NCBI GenBank assembly: GCA_025966315.1
Contig: JAOPUZ010000048.1
Coordinates: forward strand, 124,001-188,000
Source of the DNA: Frankiales bacterium
GTDB taxonomy: Bacteria; Actinomycetota; Actinomycetes; Mycobacteriales; Jatrophihabitantaceae
Direction of reading: 5' to 3'
DNA length: 64,000 nt
The position numbers and the translations under genes were made by a program. The stretch's first letter is position 1, and every line of letters starts with the position of its first letter. The notes beneath the pieces were generated by a model. That model was not told the origin of the DNA. It did not search any database and worked only from the letters and a program-made list of their open reading frames with translations. Positions 16,346 to 25,848 of this stretch are shown here, one piece after another.

Positions 16346-17680
16346 TTAGCGACGCGGCGAATCGGGGCGCACCAGTCGCGTGTGCCAGCTGAGCGCGGCC
16401 GAGTCGGTCAGCTGGGCAATTTGGTCAACCACCACTCGCAGCCGCTCGGCATCGTCGTTCGCGCGCCGCCACGCGTCGTGTTGCACCGTCGACAGCGCCG
16501 TGAGGCCTAGGTCGTACAAGGCATCGGCGAGTTCGATCAACGTGCGACGCTGGTCGGCCAGCAACTCGGCCACGCCGCTGCGCTGCATCACGTACCGGTA
16601 GGCGATCGCCTTCAGCAGTGCGCATTCGGCGACAATCGATTCCGGGACGATCAGCTCGGCTGAATACCGGCCGAGGGGCACGTCACCGTGCTTGGCCCGG
16701 GTTGCCGACACCGCCGCGCCCGCGAACCGGCCGGTCAGTTCGCTGGTGGCCCGCTTGGCCGCGGCCTGGCCGGCAAACGAGCCGTCGTAGCCGGCCAGAT
16801 CTCGCAGCGCCGGCAACGCGAGCATGTCCACTAGCACCGGACCAAGCCTCGCCGCCGGCCACGTCGAATAACGCAGCGCCGCGTGCTCACACAATTCGGC
16901 CAGATCCTCGTCGGTGAGTTCGGCCAACTTCACCAGCCCGGAGTGCACGCCGTCCTCGACGTCATGCACCGAGTACGCGACGTCGTCGGACCAGTCCATA
17001 ACCTGAGCTTCCAGGCAGCGCACCCCGTCCGGGCGAGAATCCCGCACCCATTGGTAGGCGAGCCGGTCCTGCTCGTAGAACCCGAACTTCGGCGCCCCGT
17101 TCCCGGCCGGCCAGGGGTATTTGCAGGCGGCGTCCAGGCTCGCTCGGGTGAGATTCAGACCCGCCGACCGGCCGTCACTGAGCACCTTGGCTTCCAACCG
17201 GGTGAGCAACCGCAGCGTCTGCGCGTTGCCCTCGAACCCGCCGATGCCCACGGCGACCTGGTTGAGTGCGTCCTCGCCGTTGTGACCGAACGGCGGGTGG
17301 CCGAGGTCGTGGGCGAGGCCGGCCGTGTCGGTGACATCGGGATCGCAGCCGAGCGCATCTCCGATTTCGCGGGCGATCTGCGCTACTTCGAGGGAATGGG
17401 TCAGGCGGGTACGAGGAAAATCGTCCTGGCCCGGCGAGACGACCTGGGTCTTGTCGGCCAGCCGGCGGAACGCGTACGAATGCAACACCCGGGCCCGATC
17501 TCGCGCGAATTCGCCACGGTCGGCGGCCACGCGTTCCGCACCGTCCTCGTACCTGCCGCGCTTGTCCGGCTCGACCACCCAGCGTCGCCGGTCGGCGGCG
17601 GCGTATGCGTAGCGTCCGGCGCGCGCGCTCAGACCTGCTCCTCGACCCAGTCGGCAAACTGCTGCAGGTTCTGCAGCCAC
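16346..17680 (-). CDS. dgt: Deoxyguanosinetriphosphate triphosphohydrolase-like protein
   Basis: HD-domain dNTPase that splits dNTPs to deoxynucleoside and triphosphate, helping balance nucleotide pools. Key motifs are HSYAFRRLADKTQVVSPGQ, RTRLTHSLEVAQIAREIG with the first metal His, and LAHDLGHPPFGHNGEDAL with the HD pair. The start is uncertain. A conserved YAYAAADRRRW block argues for a start upstream of the GTG at 17578; a GTG at 17680 (used here, overlapping the YbjN-like gene by about 50 bases) or a CTG at 17632 are options. An in-frame ATG at 17749 seems too far upstream. It belongs to the dgt-dnaG operon common in actinobacteria. Confidence 0.9.
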   Translation of the reverse strand: MAAEPAAVCRLGRGAGLSARAGRYAYAAADRRRWVVEPDKRGRYEDGAERVAADRGEFARDRARVLHSYAFRRLADKTQVVSPGQDDFPRTRLTHSLEVAQIAREIGDALGCDPDVTDTAGLAHDLGHPPFGHNGEDALNQVAVGIGGFEGNAQTLRLLTRLEAKVLSDGRSAGLNLTRASLDAACKYPWPAGNGAPKFGFYEQDRLAYQWVRDSRPDGVRCLEAQVMDWSDDVAYSVHDVEDGVHSGLVKLAELTDEDLAELCEHAALRYSTWPAARLGPVLVDMLALPALRDLAGYDGSFAGQAAAKRATSELTGRFAGAAVSATRAKHGDVPLGRYSAELIVPESIVAECALLKAIAYRYVMQRSGVAELLADQRRTLIELADALYDLGLTALSTVQHDAWRRANDDAERLRVVVDQIAQLTDSAALSWHTRLVRPDSPRR

Positions 17681-18027
17681 ATCCCGATGGTGAACCGAAG
17701 CTGTTCCAGACTGATGCCACCCTCGAAGTCGAAGGCCTGCTCCGCGCATACGCCGACCATCCCGTCGTCGGGCAGCACCGTATAGGCCTTGGGAAACAGT
17801 CGGCTGCGATTCCAGTCGTCGAGCAGCATCGCCAGCGTCGGTCGGAGCTCGACGTCGAAGCGCCGGTTGAGGTACAGCCGCGCCTGCAACACCTCACGGT
17901 CGGCGCCGTAGTGAAAGAAGTAGACGCTGTAGGCGTCCCAACGGACGGTCAGGTCGCCGTCATCGTCGACGGACGTCTTCAGCCCGAAGTCGCGGACGAT
18001 CTTCTCGAGCGAGTGGGTATCGGGCAT
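17629..18027 (-). CDS. YbjN-domain protein
   Basis: About 132 residues from the ATG at 18027, which has GAGGG at 11-15 bases upstream. A longer reading to 18168 adds a poorly structured Ala/Arg/Pro-rich tail and looks less likely. The YbjN fold (type III secretion chaperone-like alpha/beta) is suggested by LEKIVRDFGLKTSVDDDGDL, RWDAYSVYFFHYG, EVLQARLYLNRRF and VCAEQAFDFEGGISLEQLRF. Such proteins are small sensory or chaperone-like proteins of uncertain role and are frequent in actinobacteria. It precedes and overlaps dgt on the same strand. Confidence 0.75.
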   Translation of the reverse strand: MPDTHSLEKIVRDFGLKTSVDDDGDLTVRWDAYSVYFFHYGADREVLQARLYLNRRFDVELRPTLAMLLDDWNRSRLFPKAYTVLPDDGMVGVCAEQAFDFEGGISLEQLRFTIGMWLQNLQQFADWVEEQV

Positions 18028-18191
18028 GACGATCGGGCCCTCGCGGCGCCCGACGGTGGAACCGGGCCCCGCGTTCGGCGGTGTGCGTGGTGTGGCGCGT
18101 TGTTCGACCGCTGCGCGGGCGGCGGCGCCGGCCGCTGCTGCGATTCGAGACAGACGACCGGGCACCACCCGAGATTACCGCGCGCCGCTAG

Positions 18192-20876
18192 TCAGCCTCC
18201 CGCGTTGGCGCTGGCCCGGCCGGCTTCCAGCCGGGCGACCGGGACGCGGAAGGGCGAGCAGGACACGTAGTCCAAGCCGACCTCGTCGAAGAAGTGCACC
18301 GATTCCGGATCGCCGCCGTGCTCGCCGCAGACACCGAGTTTGAGGCCCGGACGGACCGCGCGGCCCCGGTCGGCACCGATCTTGACCAGTTCACCGACGC
18401 CCTCACGGTCGATCGACTCGAACGGCGACACTCCGAAGATGCCCTTCTCCAGGTAGTGGGAGAAGAACGCCGCCTCGACATCGTCGCGGGAGAAGCCCCA
18501 CGTGGTCTGGGTCAGATCGTTCGTACCGAAGGAGAAGAACTCGGCCGGCTCGGCGATCTGATTGGCGGTCAGCGCCGCCCGCGGAAGTTCGATCATGGTG
18601 CCGACCAGGAACTCCAGGTGCGCCCCGGTCTCGGACCGGACGTCGCGCGCGACCTTGATGATGTCGTCCTTGACCGACTCGAACTCCTGCACCGCACCCA
18701 CCAGCGGCACCATGATCTCGACCCGCGGCACCCCGCCGGCCTTGATCCGCTCGGCCGCCGCCTCCAGAATCGCCCGCGACTGCATCGCGAACAGGCCCGG
18801 AATCACCAGGCCGAGCCGGACGCCGCGCAGCCCCAGCATCGGGTTCTGCTCATGTAACCGGTGCACCGCCTGCAGCATCCGCAGATCACCTTCGCGCGGC
18901 TCCCCGCGGGATTCGGCGACCGCGACCCGGACCGACAACTCGGTGATGTCGGGCAAGAACTCGTGCAGTGGCGGGTCCAGCAACCGGATCGTCACCGGCA
19001 GCCCGTCCATCGCCTCGAAGATGCCGAGGAAGTCCGCCCGCTGCAGCGGCAGCAACTCGGCCAGCTGGCGATCCCGTTCCTCGTCGGTGTCGGCCAGGAT
19101 CAAATCCTCGACCAGTTGCCGGCGGTCCCCCAGGAACATGTGCTCGGTACGGCAAAGCCCGATCCCCTGCGCCCCGAACCGGCGGGCTCGCGCCGCGTCG
19201 GCATCGGTGTCGGCGTTGGCCCGCACCGCCATCCGCCGCGTGCCGTCGGCCGTACGCAGGATCCGGTGCACGGCCCGCACCAGATCGTCGGCCTCATCGG
19301 CGTCCGGGGACAGCTCGCCCTCGAAGTAACGCATCACCGGCGAGGCGACTACCGGGACCTCGCCCACGAACACCTCACCCGACGTGCCGTCGATCGAGAT
19401 GATGGTGCCTTCCTCGTACACCGTGCCGTCGGGCCCGGTGAACTGGCGACCCTTGGTGTCGACGTCCAACTGCTCCGCCCCGCACACGCAGGTCTTGCCC
19501 ATGCCGCGCGCGACGACGGCGGCATGACTGGTCTTGCCGCCCCGGCTGGTCAGGATGCCCTCGGACACGATCATGCCGTTGAGGTCATCGGGGTTGGTCT
19601 CGCGGCGGACGAGGATGACCTTCTCTCCGCTGCGGGTCCACTTGACCGCGGTGTACGAGTCGAATACAACCTTGCCGACTGCCGCACCGGGCGAGGCGTT
19701 CATGCCCTTGGTGATCAGCTGGCCGCTGGCCTTCTCGTCGAAGTGCGGGAACATCAGCTGCGCCAATTGCGCCCCGGTCACCCGCTGCAGCGCCTCCTGA
19801 TCATCGATCAGGCCCTCATCGATCAGCTGCGTCGCGATCCGGAACGCCGCACCCGCGGTCCGCTTGCCGACCCGGGTCTGCAGCATCCACAGCTTGCCCC
19901 GTTCGATCGTGAACTCGATGTCGCACAGATCCCGGTAATGCTGCTCGAGCCGGTTCATGATGCCCATCAGCTCGTCGTAGGACTTCTTGTCGAAACCCTC
20001 GAGATCATGCAGCGACAAGGTGTTGCGGATACCGGCGACGACATCTTCACCCTGGGCGTTCTGCAGGTAATCCCCGTACACACCCTTGGTGCCCGAGGCC
20101 GGGTCGCGGGTGAACGCGACACCGGTGCCCGAGTCCAGGCCGACGTTGCCGAACACCATCGAACAGATGTTGACCGCGGTGCCGAGATCCGACGGGATGC
20201 GCTCCTGGCGGCGGTACAGGATGGCGCGTGGTGCGTTCCAGGAGTCGAACACCGCGCGCACGGCGAGGTCCATCTGCTCCCGCGGTTCCTGCGGGAATTC
20301 CCGGCCGGCCTGGTCGACGATGACCTGCTTGTAGGTCTCAACCAGCATGCGCAGATCCTCGGCGTCCAGGTCGAGGTCGTTCTTCGTCCCCTTGGCGTTC
20401 TTCGCCGCGTCCAACGCGTTCTCGAAGTGTTCGCCTTCGATGTCCAGGACCGTCTTGCCGAACATCTGGATCAGTCGGCGATAGGAGTCGAACGCGAACC
20501 GCTCGTTGCCGGCCTGGGCGGCCAGGCCGCGGACCGACTGGTCGTTCAGACCGATGTTCAGGACCGTTTCCATCATGCCGGGCATCGAGAACTTGGCCCC
20601 GGACCGTACCGATACCAGCAGCGGGTCGTCGGACTGACCGAGCTTCTTACCCATGCGCTTCTCCAGCGCGAGCAGGTGCTCATCGACCTCGGCTGACAAT
20701 TCGGCTGGCTCCCGTCCACTGGACAGGTACGCCTGGCAGGCCTCGGTGGTGATGGTGAAGCCGGGCGGAACGGGTAAGTCCATCCGGGTCATCTCCGCCA
20801 GGTTGGCTCCTTTGCCACCGAGCAGATCCTTCAGATCCTTGTTGCCCTCGGAAAAGTCGTAAACAAATTTGGTCAT
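18192..20876 (-). CDS. ppdK: Pyruvate, phosphate dikinase
   Basis: 894 residues from the ATG at 20876 (MTKFVYDFSEGNKDLKDLLG); the extra in-frame codons upstream are not conserved. Interconverts pyruvate + ATP + Pi and phosphoenolpyruvate + AMP + PPi. The N-terminal ATP-grasp domain begins with LLGGKGANLAEM. The swivelling phosphohistidine domain has GGKTSHAAVVARGMGKTCV. The C-terminal PEP/pyruvate barrel shows GIGLCRTEHMF, LGLRGVRLGL, VGTMIELPRAALTA and FSFGTNDLTQTTWG. In a cell that makes C3 units from propane or acetone this enzyme would feed gluconeogenesis; that link is inference. A 205-base upstream region with a repeated motif probably holds its promoter. Confidence 0.96.
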   Translation of the reverse strand: MTKFVYDFSEGNKDLKDLLGGKGANLAEMTRMDLPVPPGFTITTEACQAYLSSGREPAELSAEVDEHLLALEKRMGKKLGQSDDPLLVSVRSGAKFSMPGMMETVLNIGLNDQSVRGLAAQAGNERFAFDSYRRLIQMFGKTVLDIEGEHFENALDAAKNAKGTKNDLDLDAEDLRMLVETYKQVIVDQAGREFPQEPREQMDLAVRAVFDSWNAPRAILYRRQERIPSDLGTAVNICSMVFGNVGLDSGTGVAFTRDPASGTKGVYGDYLQNAQGEDVVAGIRNTLSLHDLEGFDKKSYDELMGIMNRLEQHYRDLCDIEFTIERGKLWMLQTRVGKRTAGAAFRIATQLIDEGLIDDQEALQRVTGAQLAQLMFPHFDEKASGQLITKGMNASPGAAVGKVVFDSYTAVKWTRSGEKVILVRRETNPDDLNGMIVSEGILTSRGGKTSHAAVVARGMGKTCVCGAEQLDVDTKGRQFTGPDGTVYEEGTIISIDGTSGEVFVGEVPVVASPVMRYFEGELSPDADEADDLVRAVHRILRTADGTRRMAVRANADTDADAARARRFGAQGIGLCRTEHMFLGDRRQLVEDLILADTDEERDRQLAELLPLQRADFLGIFEAMDGLPVTIRLLDPPLHEFLPDITELSVRVAVAESRGEPREGDLRMLQAVHRLHEQNPMLGLRGVRLGLVIPGLFAMQSRAILEAAAERIKAGGVPRVEIMVPLVGAVQEFESVKDDIIKVARDVRSETGAHLEFLVGTMIELPRAALTANQIAEPAEFFSFGTNDLTQTTWGFSRDDVEAAFFSHYLEKGIFGVSPFESIDREGVGELVKIGADRGRAVRPGLKLGVCGEHGGDPESVHFFDEVGLDYVSCSPFRVPVARLEAGRASANAGG

Positions 20877-20921
20877 GTCGCATACACCGCCGGGTCTCGA
20901 TCGGGTTTGGATTGCCGACAT

Positions 20922-20972
20922 CCTAGGTGTGGTAAGCGGTTGCGGTCTTGCCCTAGGCCCTTAGGTGTAAGC
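20922..20972 (-). promoter_or_regulatory. Imperfect repeated motif upstream of ppdK
   Basis: On the plus strand CCTAGGTGTGGTAAGC (20922-20937) and CCTTAGGTGTAAGC (20959-20972) are related copies 21 bases apart, 46-96 bases upstream of the ppdK start. Two spaced copies in a promoter region suggest a regulator site. No factor can be named. Confidence 0.35.
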
Positions 20973-21081
20973 AAGAACCCAATTAATCCGTACCTTTTGC
21001 CGATTCCGCCGTGAGTTGGGTCTCATCCGGCAAGCCAGTGCATTAGTTGTCGCCCCGGCTTAATGGGCGAGCTGCTGCGCC

Positions 21082-22206
21082 TCAGCCGCCGGAGTCGTCC
21101 AATTCGGCTCCGAACGGGACGACACGCGATTGCCGGTCGTCGAGCCAGCCGTGTGGCAGTGACACCCCACGCGCTTTGGACGTACGACCCCGCGGCTGAC
21201 CGAGGACATCGCGCGGGTACGGCTGATCGAGCTCGAGCTGATTCAGCAGGCCGCCCAGTTCAGGTAGCGACGAGGCCATCGCCATCCCCTGACGGAGTTC
21301 CTTGGGCGCCGAGAAACCCTTGAGATACCAGGCCACGTGCTTGCGGAAATCGACCACCCCGCGCTCCGGGCCCAGCGAGTCCACGAGCAGCTCGGCGTGC
21401 CGGTACATCGCCTCGGCCACCTGACCGAGATCAGGCAACCGAACGTCACGGCCAGTGCCCGCGAAGGCGGCGGCCAGATCGGCGAACAGCCACGGCCGGC
21501 CCAGGCAGCCCCGGCCGACAACCACGCCCGCGCAGCCGGTCTCACGCACCATCCGCAGCGCGTCGGCGGCTTCCCAGATATCACCGTTACCCAACACCGG
21601 GATGTCGAGTAATTCGACCAGCTCGGCGATCGGCGACCAGTTCGCCTGCCCGCCGTAATAGTCGGCCGCGGTTCGCCCATGCAGCGCGACGTAGGCCACG
21701 CCGGCGTCCTGGGCGCGCAAGGCGGCTTCGCGATAAGTGAGGTGATCGTGATCCACGCCCAGGCGCATCTTCACGGTGACCGGAAGCTGGCCGTCGGCGG
21801 CCTGCACCGCGGCCCGCACGAGTTCGTCGAACAGGTTGATTCGCCACGGCAGGGCCGCTCCGCCCCCGCGACGAGTGACCTTGGGGACGGGGCAACCGAA
21901 GTTCAGGTCGACGTGATCGGCCAGATCCTCGGCCACGATCATCTTGACGGCCTGCGCGACCACGGCCGGATCGATCCCGTACAGCTGCATGGACCGGGGC
22001 GATTCGTCGGCGTCGAACTTGATCATCCGCAGCGTCTTGGGATTCCGTTCGACCAGCGCGCGCGAGGTGATCATTTCGCAGATGTACAGCCCAGCGCCGT
22101 ACTCGCGGCAAAGCCGGCGGAACGCGGCGTTGGTGATCCCGGCCAGCGGGGCAAGGACCACCGGCGGGTCGACGGTGATCCGGTTACCGAGCCCCAGCGG
22201 GTTCAT
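21082..22206 (-). CDS. dusB: tRNA-dihydrouridine synthase
   Basis: 374 residues. FMN-dependent reduction of uridines in the tRNA D loop. Typical motifs: VVLAPLAGITNAAFRRLC at the N-terminus, DLNFGCPVPKVTRRGGGAAL with the active-site Cys, VTVKMRLG, ALHGRTAADYYGG, and VLGNGDIWEAADA with VVVGRGCLGRPWLF for phosphate binding. The C-terminal helical RNA-binding domain contains RKHVAWYLKGF. It overlaps the vapC stop by 4 bases, so the toxin-antitoxin pair and dusB can be read from one message. Confidence 0.95.
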   Translation of the reverse strand: MNPLGLGNRITVDPPVVLAPLAGITNAAFRRLCREYGAGLYICEMITSRALVERNPKTLRMIKFDADESPRSMQLYGIDPAVVAQAVKMIVAEDLADHVDLNFGCPVPKVTRRGGGAALPWRINLFDELVRAAVQAADGQLPVTVKMRLGVDHDHLTYREAALRAQDAGVAYVALHGRTAADYYGGQANWSPIAELVELLDIPVLGNGDIWEAADALRMVRETGCAGVVVGRGCLGRPWLFADLAAAFAGTGRDVRLPDLGQVAEAMYRHAELLVDSLGPERGVVDFRKHVAWYLKGFSAPKELRQGMAMASSLPELGGLLNQLELDQPYPRDVLGQPRGRTSKARGVSLPHGWLDDRQSRVVPFGAELDDSGG

Positions 22207-22595
22207 GATGTGAGGACCCGCAACTCGGTGAAGTGGGCGATTGTCTCGAAGTCCTTGTCACAGTGCAGGACCGGCACATCATGGCGGATGGCGATCGCGG
22301 CGATCAGACAATCATTGGCCGAGCGGATGTTCTGACCGCCCCGCCGGCACAGCCGAAATATCCTGGCCGCTTCCTCGACATCGGTCAGCGGCTCCTGAGT
22401 GAGCTCCCGGAATCCGTCCAGCAATGCCGCCAACGCAGCCGGCTTATCGTTCGTGGCACCGATCAATAATTCAAGCCGGACCGCATCAGTCGTGTAGATG
22501 CGGTCGTCATTGAGGACGGCCGAGCGTACGGCCAGATGGGCCGGCGATCCGGTCTTGCGCAGGAATTCGATCCAAGCCGAAGTGTCGATGAGCAC
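22203..22595 (-). CDS. vapC: VapC-type PIN-domain toxin
   Basis: 130 residues. The PIN ribonuclease fold is complete: Asp4 (MLIDTSAWIEF), Glu42 (VRLELLIGA), Asp95 (SANDCLIAAIA) and Asp113/Asp115 (HCDKDFETIA), the acidic residues that hold Mg. VapC toxins cut tRNA or rRNA when their antitoxin is degraded; the target here is unknown. It starts 1 base after the vapB stop and its own stop overlaps the dusB start, so the toxin is wedged into a housekeeping operon. Confidence 0.9.
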   Translation of the reverse strand: MLIDTSAWIEFLRKTGSPAHLAVRSAVLNDDRIYTTDAVRLELLIGATNDKPAALAALLDGFRELTQEPLTDVEEAARIFRLCRRGGQNIRSANDCLIAAIAIRHDVPVLHCDKDFETIAHFTELRVLTS

Positions 22596-22596
22596 G

Positions 22597-22809
22597 TCAG
22601 ATCTCGATGGGTGAGAAGCCGGTTCTCAGCTCGTCAAGGTCGCCGTCCCAGCCGGTGCCTTCCATGGCCAGCATCTCGTCTTTGGACATGGGCGTACGCC
22701 GCAACTTGTTCAGCGCGAAGTTGACGGCGTCTCGCTTGGTCGACAGATGAAAGTGCTCCATCACCCAGCTGACGGCTTCGTCGTCTAGGTCGATGTTGGT
22801 ACGGCTCAT
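22597..22809 (-). CDS. vapB: VapB-type antitoxin
   Basis: About 70 residues from the ATG at 22809 (MSRTNIDLDDEAVSWVMEHF); an earlier in-frame ATG at 22824 lies inside the palindromic operator and is less likely. The N-terminus is a ribbon-helix-helix DNA-binding segment (SRTNIDLDD, then STKRDAVNFALNKLRR). The acidic C-terminal tail (MEGTGWDGDLDELRTGF) is the probable toxin-wrapping part. Order antitoxin then toxin and the near-zero spacing are standard for vapBC. Confidence 0.88.
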   Translation of the reverse strand: MSRTNIDLDDEAVSWVMEHFHLSTKRDAVNFALNKLRRTPMSKDEMLAMEGTGWDGDLDELRTGFSPIEI

Positions 22810-22818
22810 GACACCAAG

Positions 22819-22836
22819 ATACACCAGCTGGTGTAT
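22819..22836. promoter_or_regulatory. Perfect 18-bp palindrome, candidate VapB operator
   Basis: ATACACCAGCTGGTGTAT is a perfect 18-bp palindrome ending 10 bases before the chosen vapB ATG. A further half-site copy ACACCA is at 22811-22816. Ribbon-helix-helix antitoxins autorepress through such palindromes over their own promoter, so this is the expected operator. The position also supports 22809 as the start. Confidence 0.7.
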
Positions 22837-22851
22837 GGCCTGATGGCGTCG

Positions 22852-24234
22852 CTAGCAGCCGGGCAGCCGCTCGGCCAGATAGGCCTCGACCTTGTCCAGC
22901 GCGACCCGTTCCTGGGTCATTGCGTCGCGCTCTCGCACCGTGACGGCCTGGTCGTCCAGGGTCTCGAAGTCGACCGTGATGCAGAACGGCGTGCCGATCT
23001 CGTCTTGGCGCCGGTACCGGCGGCCGATGGCCTGGGCGTCATCGAAATCGATGTTCCAGCGCTGCCGAAGGGTCGCCGCCAGGTCCCGAGCCTTCGGCGA
23101 CAAGTCGGCGTTGCGCGAGAGCGGCAACACGGCGGCCTTGATCGGGGCCAGCCGCGGATCAAGGCGCAGCACCGTCCGCTTGTCGACGCCACCCTTGGTG
23201 TTGGGTGCTTCATCCTCGACGTAGGCGTCGAGGAGGAACGCCAGTACGGCCCGGGTCAAACCGGCCGCCGGCTCGATGACGTAGGGCGTCCAGCGCTCGT
23301 TCTTCTCCTGATCGAAGTAACTGAGGTCTGTACCGGAGTGCTCGGAGTGCGTCTTCAGATCGAAATCAGTGCGGTTGGCGACGCCTTCGAGCTCGGCGAA
23401 TTCAGAACCGCCGAACTGGAAACGGTATTCGATGTCAACGGTGCGCTTCGAGTAATGCGACAGCTTTTCTTTGGGATGCTCGTAGAAACGCAGGTTCTCT
23501 TCGCGCATGCCGAGGCCGACATACCAGTCCCAGCGCTGCTGCAACCAGTAGTCGTGCCATTCCTCGTCGGTACCGGGCACGACGAAGAATTCCATCTCCA
23601 TCTGCTCGAACTCGCGGGTGCGGAAGATGAAGTTGCCCGGGGTGATCTCGTTACGGAACGACTTACCCGTTTGCGCAATGCCGAACGGCGGCTTCTTACG
23701 CGAGGTCGTCAGTACATTGTTGAAGTTGAGGAAGATGCCCTGCGCCGTCTCGGGCCGCAGATACGCCAAGCCGGAGGCATCCTCGACCGGGCCCAGAAAC
23801 GTCTTCAACAGACCGGAGAATTCCCGCGGCTCGGTCCAGGTATTGCGGTTACCGCAGTTCGGGCAGGCAATGTCGGCCAGGCCGTTCTCCGGTGGCCGGC
23901 CCTTCTTGGCTTCGAACTCCTCGACCAGATGATCGGCGCGATACCGCTTGTGACAATTGGTGCATTCGGTCAACGGGTCGCTGAAGGTCGCGACGTGGCC
24001 GGAGGCCTCCCACACCGCCGGGGGCAGCACGACCGCCGAGTCGAGGCCGACGATGTCATCGCGGGTCGTCACCATCGCGCGCCACCATTGGCGTCGCACG
24101 TTCTCTTTCAGTTCGACGCCGAGCGGACCGTAGTCCCAGGCCGACCTGGTCCCGCCGTAGATCTCGGCTGCCGGGAACACAAAGCCACGGCGCTTGGCCA
24201 GGCTTACGACGGCGTCATTACGATCAACGGGCAC
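22852..24234 (-). CDS. glyS: Glycyl-tRNA synthetase (alpha2 type)
   Basis: 460 residues, class II synthetase of the eukaryote-like single-chain homodimer type. It charges tRNA-Gly. Markers: [32 protein letters not shown], a zinc-type [12 protein letters not shown] and [10 protein letters not shown] insert, motif 2 [20 protein letters not shown], motif 3 in [16 protein letters not shown], and the anticodon-binding end. It ends 15 bases after the vapB operator palindrome, so vapBC transcription starts in the narrow gap. Confidence 0.96.
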   Translation of the reverse strand: MPVDRNDAVVSLAKRRGFVFPAAEIYGGTRSAWDYGPLGVELKENVRRQWWRAMVTTRDDIVGLDSAVVLPPAVWEASGHVATFSDPLTECTNCHKRYRADHLVEEFEAKKGRPPENGLADIACPNCGNRNTWTEPREFSGLLKTFLGPVEDASGLAYLRPETAQGIFLNFNNVLTTSRKKPPFGIAQTGKSFRNEITPGNFIFRTREFEQMEMEFFVVPGTDEEWHDYWLQQRWDWYVGLGMREENLRFYEHPKEKLSHYSKRTVDIEYRFQFGGSEFAELEGVANRTDFDLKTHSEHSGTDLSYFDQEKNERWTPYVIEPAAGLTRAVLAFLLDAYVEDEAPNTKGGVDKRTVLRLDPRLAPIKAAVLPLSRNADLSPKARDLAATLRQRWNIDFDDAQAIGRRYRRQDEIGTPFCITVDFETLDDQAVTVRERDAMTQERVALDKVEAYLAERLPGC

Positions 24235-24301
24235 GGCGAAACTCCATAACGGACTGGTTCAGGACGGGCTAGGACGACTGCGGATCGGGCTGGTGCACCG
24301 C

Positions 24302-25453
24302 TCACCTCTGGACGAGTGTCGGCTCTGCGGTAACGACTCCAGCGTATCGGGCGGCACGCCGTTCCCAGAACCGAAATCCCAGCACGACCGCAGCCGTGAG
24401 CAGCCAGCCCAACAGGATGTCCAGCACGAAGTGCTCGGCCGAATACACCAGTACGAATCCCATGGCCAGCGGGTAGGCCGCGATCAGCGCCCGCCACCGG
24501 CGTCGTACCCGTGGCCAGAGGAAAACCGCGATCAGCGCGGTTGTGGCCGCATGCAGCGAGGGGATGGCCGCGACCTGGTTGACACCTGCTTGGCCCTCAT
24601 CGATCAGCGAAGTCGCCGCCGGCAGGCCGAGCCGCAGCCAGCCGCGGTTGGAGATCCGCTCGATCCAGGGGGCAGAACCGGTCAGATACGGCGTCGCACT
24701 CGGTCCAAGCAGGCCGCCGTCGGCCGCCGACCCCGGTTTGGCGTACAGGCAGCCCGGGTCGGCCGGCCCGCTCGCCACCTCGGCGGCGGTGCATTGCGAC
24801 GCGGCCCACGGCGGCGCGGCCGGAACCAGGATGAAGCCGATCAGGCCGATGAACGACATCACCACGTAGCGCAGCGCGAACTTCTTCCAGTCCGCGCGGT
24901 TCTTCAGCCACAGCACGCCGGCCACCACGTAGGGCGCAATGAAGTAGGAGACGTAGACGAAGCTGACCAGCGTTTCCCACCACGGCGCGAACGGTTGCTT
25001 CAGGTGAGCCTGCAACCAGACGGTGGGCTCGGTGCCGAGAAAAAGGGCTTTGTCGAAATCGATCTGGAAATGCCACTGGGTCGGGCGACCGAGCAGGGCG
25101 GCCGCACCGCGAGTCAGGTCGTAGACGAACAGCACCGCGGCAAACGGTAGCCAGTCCCGCAGCACATCGACGATCCGACGCCGGCCGATGCTGGCGGCAA
25201 TCAACCCGCTGCAGACCATGAGAACCAGCCGGCCACGGTCGATGGCCACGCCATCGCGCCAGGTCCAGACCGTCACCGCGGCCATCCACAGCACGATCGC
25301 GATGATTCGAACAACCCTGAGACGGCGGCTACGAATATCGAGCGGAACCGGTTCACCGATGGCTTCGGGCACGTCCGGCTCGGTCCGAGTCGTCGTCAGG
25401 TTCCTCACCACCTCGGTGCTATGGCTGCTCTCAACGTTTTGCCAGCCTAACAA
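24302..25453 (-). CDS. PAP2-superfamily membrane phosphatase/transferase (Aur1/Ipt1-like)
   Basis: 383 residues with about six membrane segments, for example VVRIIAIVLWMAAVTVW, LVSFVYVSYFIAPYVVAGVL and VVMSFIGLIGFILV. The acid phosphatase signature is in the C-terminal half: AAIPSLHAATTALI and SAEHFVLDILLGWLL with the catalytic His and Asp. This subgroup resembles inositolphosphotransferase-like PAP2_3 proteins that act on lipid phosphates or move phospho-headgroups at the membrane. A lipid-phosphate role beside uppS (undecaprenyl phosphate pathway) is plausible but not proven. The exact start is uncertain because the first 45 residues are not membrane-embedded. Confidence 0.8.
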   Translation of the reverse strand: MLGWQNVESSHSTEVVRNLTTTRTEPDVPEAIGEPVPLDIRSRRLRVVRIIAIVLWMAAVTVWTWRDGVAIDRGRLVLMVCSGLIAASIGRRRIVDVLRDWLPFAAVLFVYDLTRGAAALLGRPTQWHFQIDFDKALFLGTEPTVWLQAHLKQPFAPWWETLVSFVYVSYFIAPYVVAGVLWLKNRADWKKFALRYVVMSFIGLIGFILVPAAPPWAASQCTAAEVASGPADPGCLYAKPGSAADGGLLGPSATPYLTGSAPWIERISNRGWLRLGLPAATSLIDEGQAGVNQVAAIPSLHAATTALIAVFLWPRVRRRWRALIAAYPLAMGFVLVYSAEHFVLDILLGWLLTAAVVLGFRFWERRAARYAGVVTAEPTLVQR

Positions 25454-25476
25454 TCAGCCCCGATCGGGTGAATTCT

Positions 25477-25848
25477 TCAGGTGTTTCGAGGAACCCAATC
25501 AGCATCGGTGGCACGGTCGCTCGACTGCACCGTCTCACCCGATTCGGGCGTCGCACTGACCAACACCTCGAAGGCGCTCGGGGTGTCCAGCACATCGGCC
25601 ATCAATGGCGTGCCGACCATTTTGACCTGATACGACCCCAACGCGCGGCGATAACTGCCCACTGTGTCCCATTCCGTGACCAGCGCCCAGGCACGCTCGT
25701 CGTCCGCGGCCCGGCCGATCGAGCCGCGCTGCCAGCCTCGCCCCTCAGCCAGCGCGGCCAGCAACGCCCGCAACCGATCGAGGTAGTTCGAGGCGTCCGC
25801 GTCGCGGGAATCCTCGCCCGGTTGCCGGAAGTGCAACACCACGATCAT
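25477..25848 (-). CDS. Antibiotic biosynthesis monooxygenase (ABM/EthD-like dimeric barrel) protein
   Basis: 123 residues from the ATG at 25848, which overlaps the uppS stop in an ATGA junction. The start MIVVLHFRQ and the pattern [20 protein letters not shown] (here [21 protein letters not shown]), [19 protein letters not shown] fit a single ABM dimeric alpha/beta-barrel domain. Such proteins include heme oxygenase-like and quinone monooxygenase enzymes as well as unassigned ones; no catalytic residue pins this one down. Coupling to uppS is common in actinobacteria for this small gene. Confidence 0.75.
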   Translation of the reverse strand: MIVVLHFRQPGEDSRDADASNYLDRLRALLAALAEGRGWQRGSIGRAADDERAWALVTEWDTVGSYRRALGSYQVKMVGTPLMADVLDTPSAFEVLVSATPESGETVQSSDRATDADWVPRNT

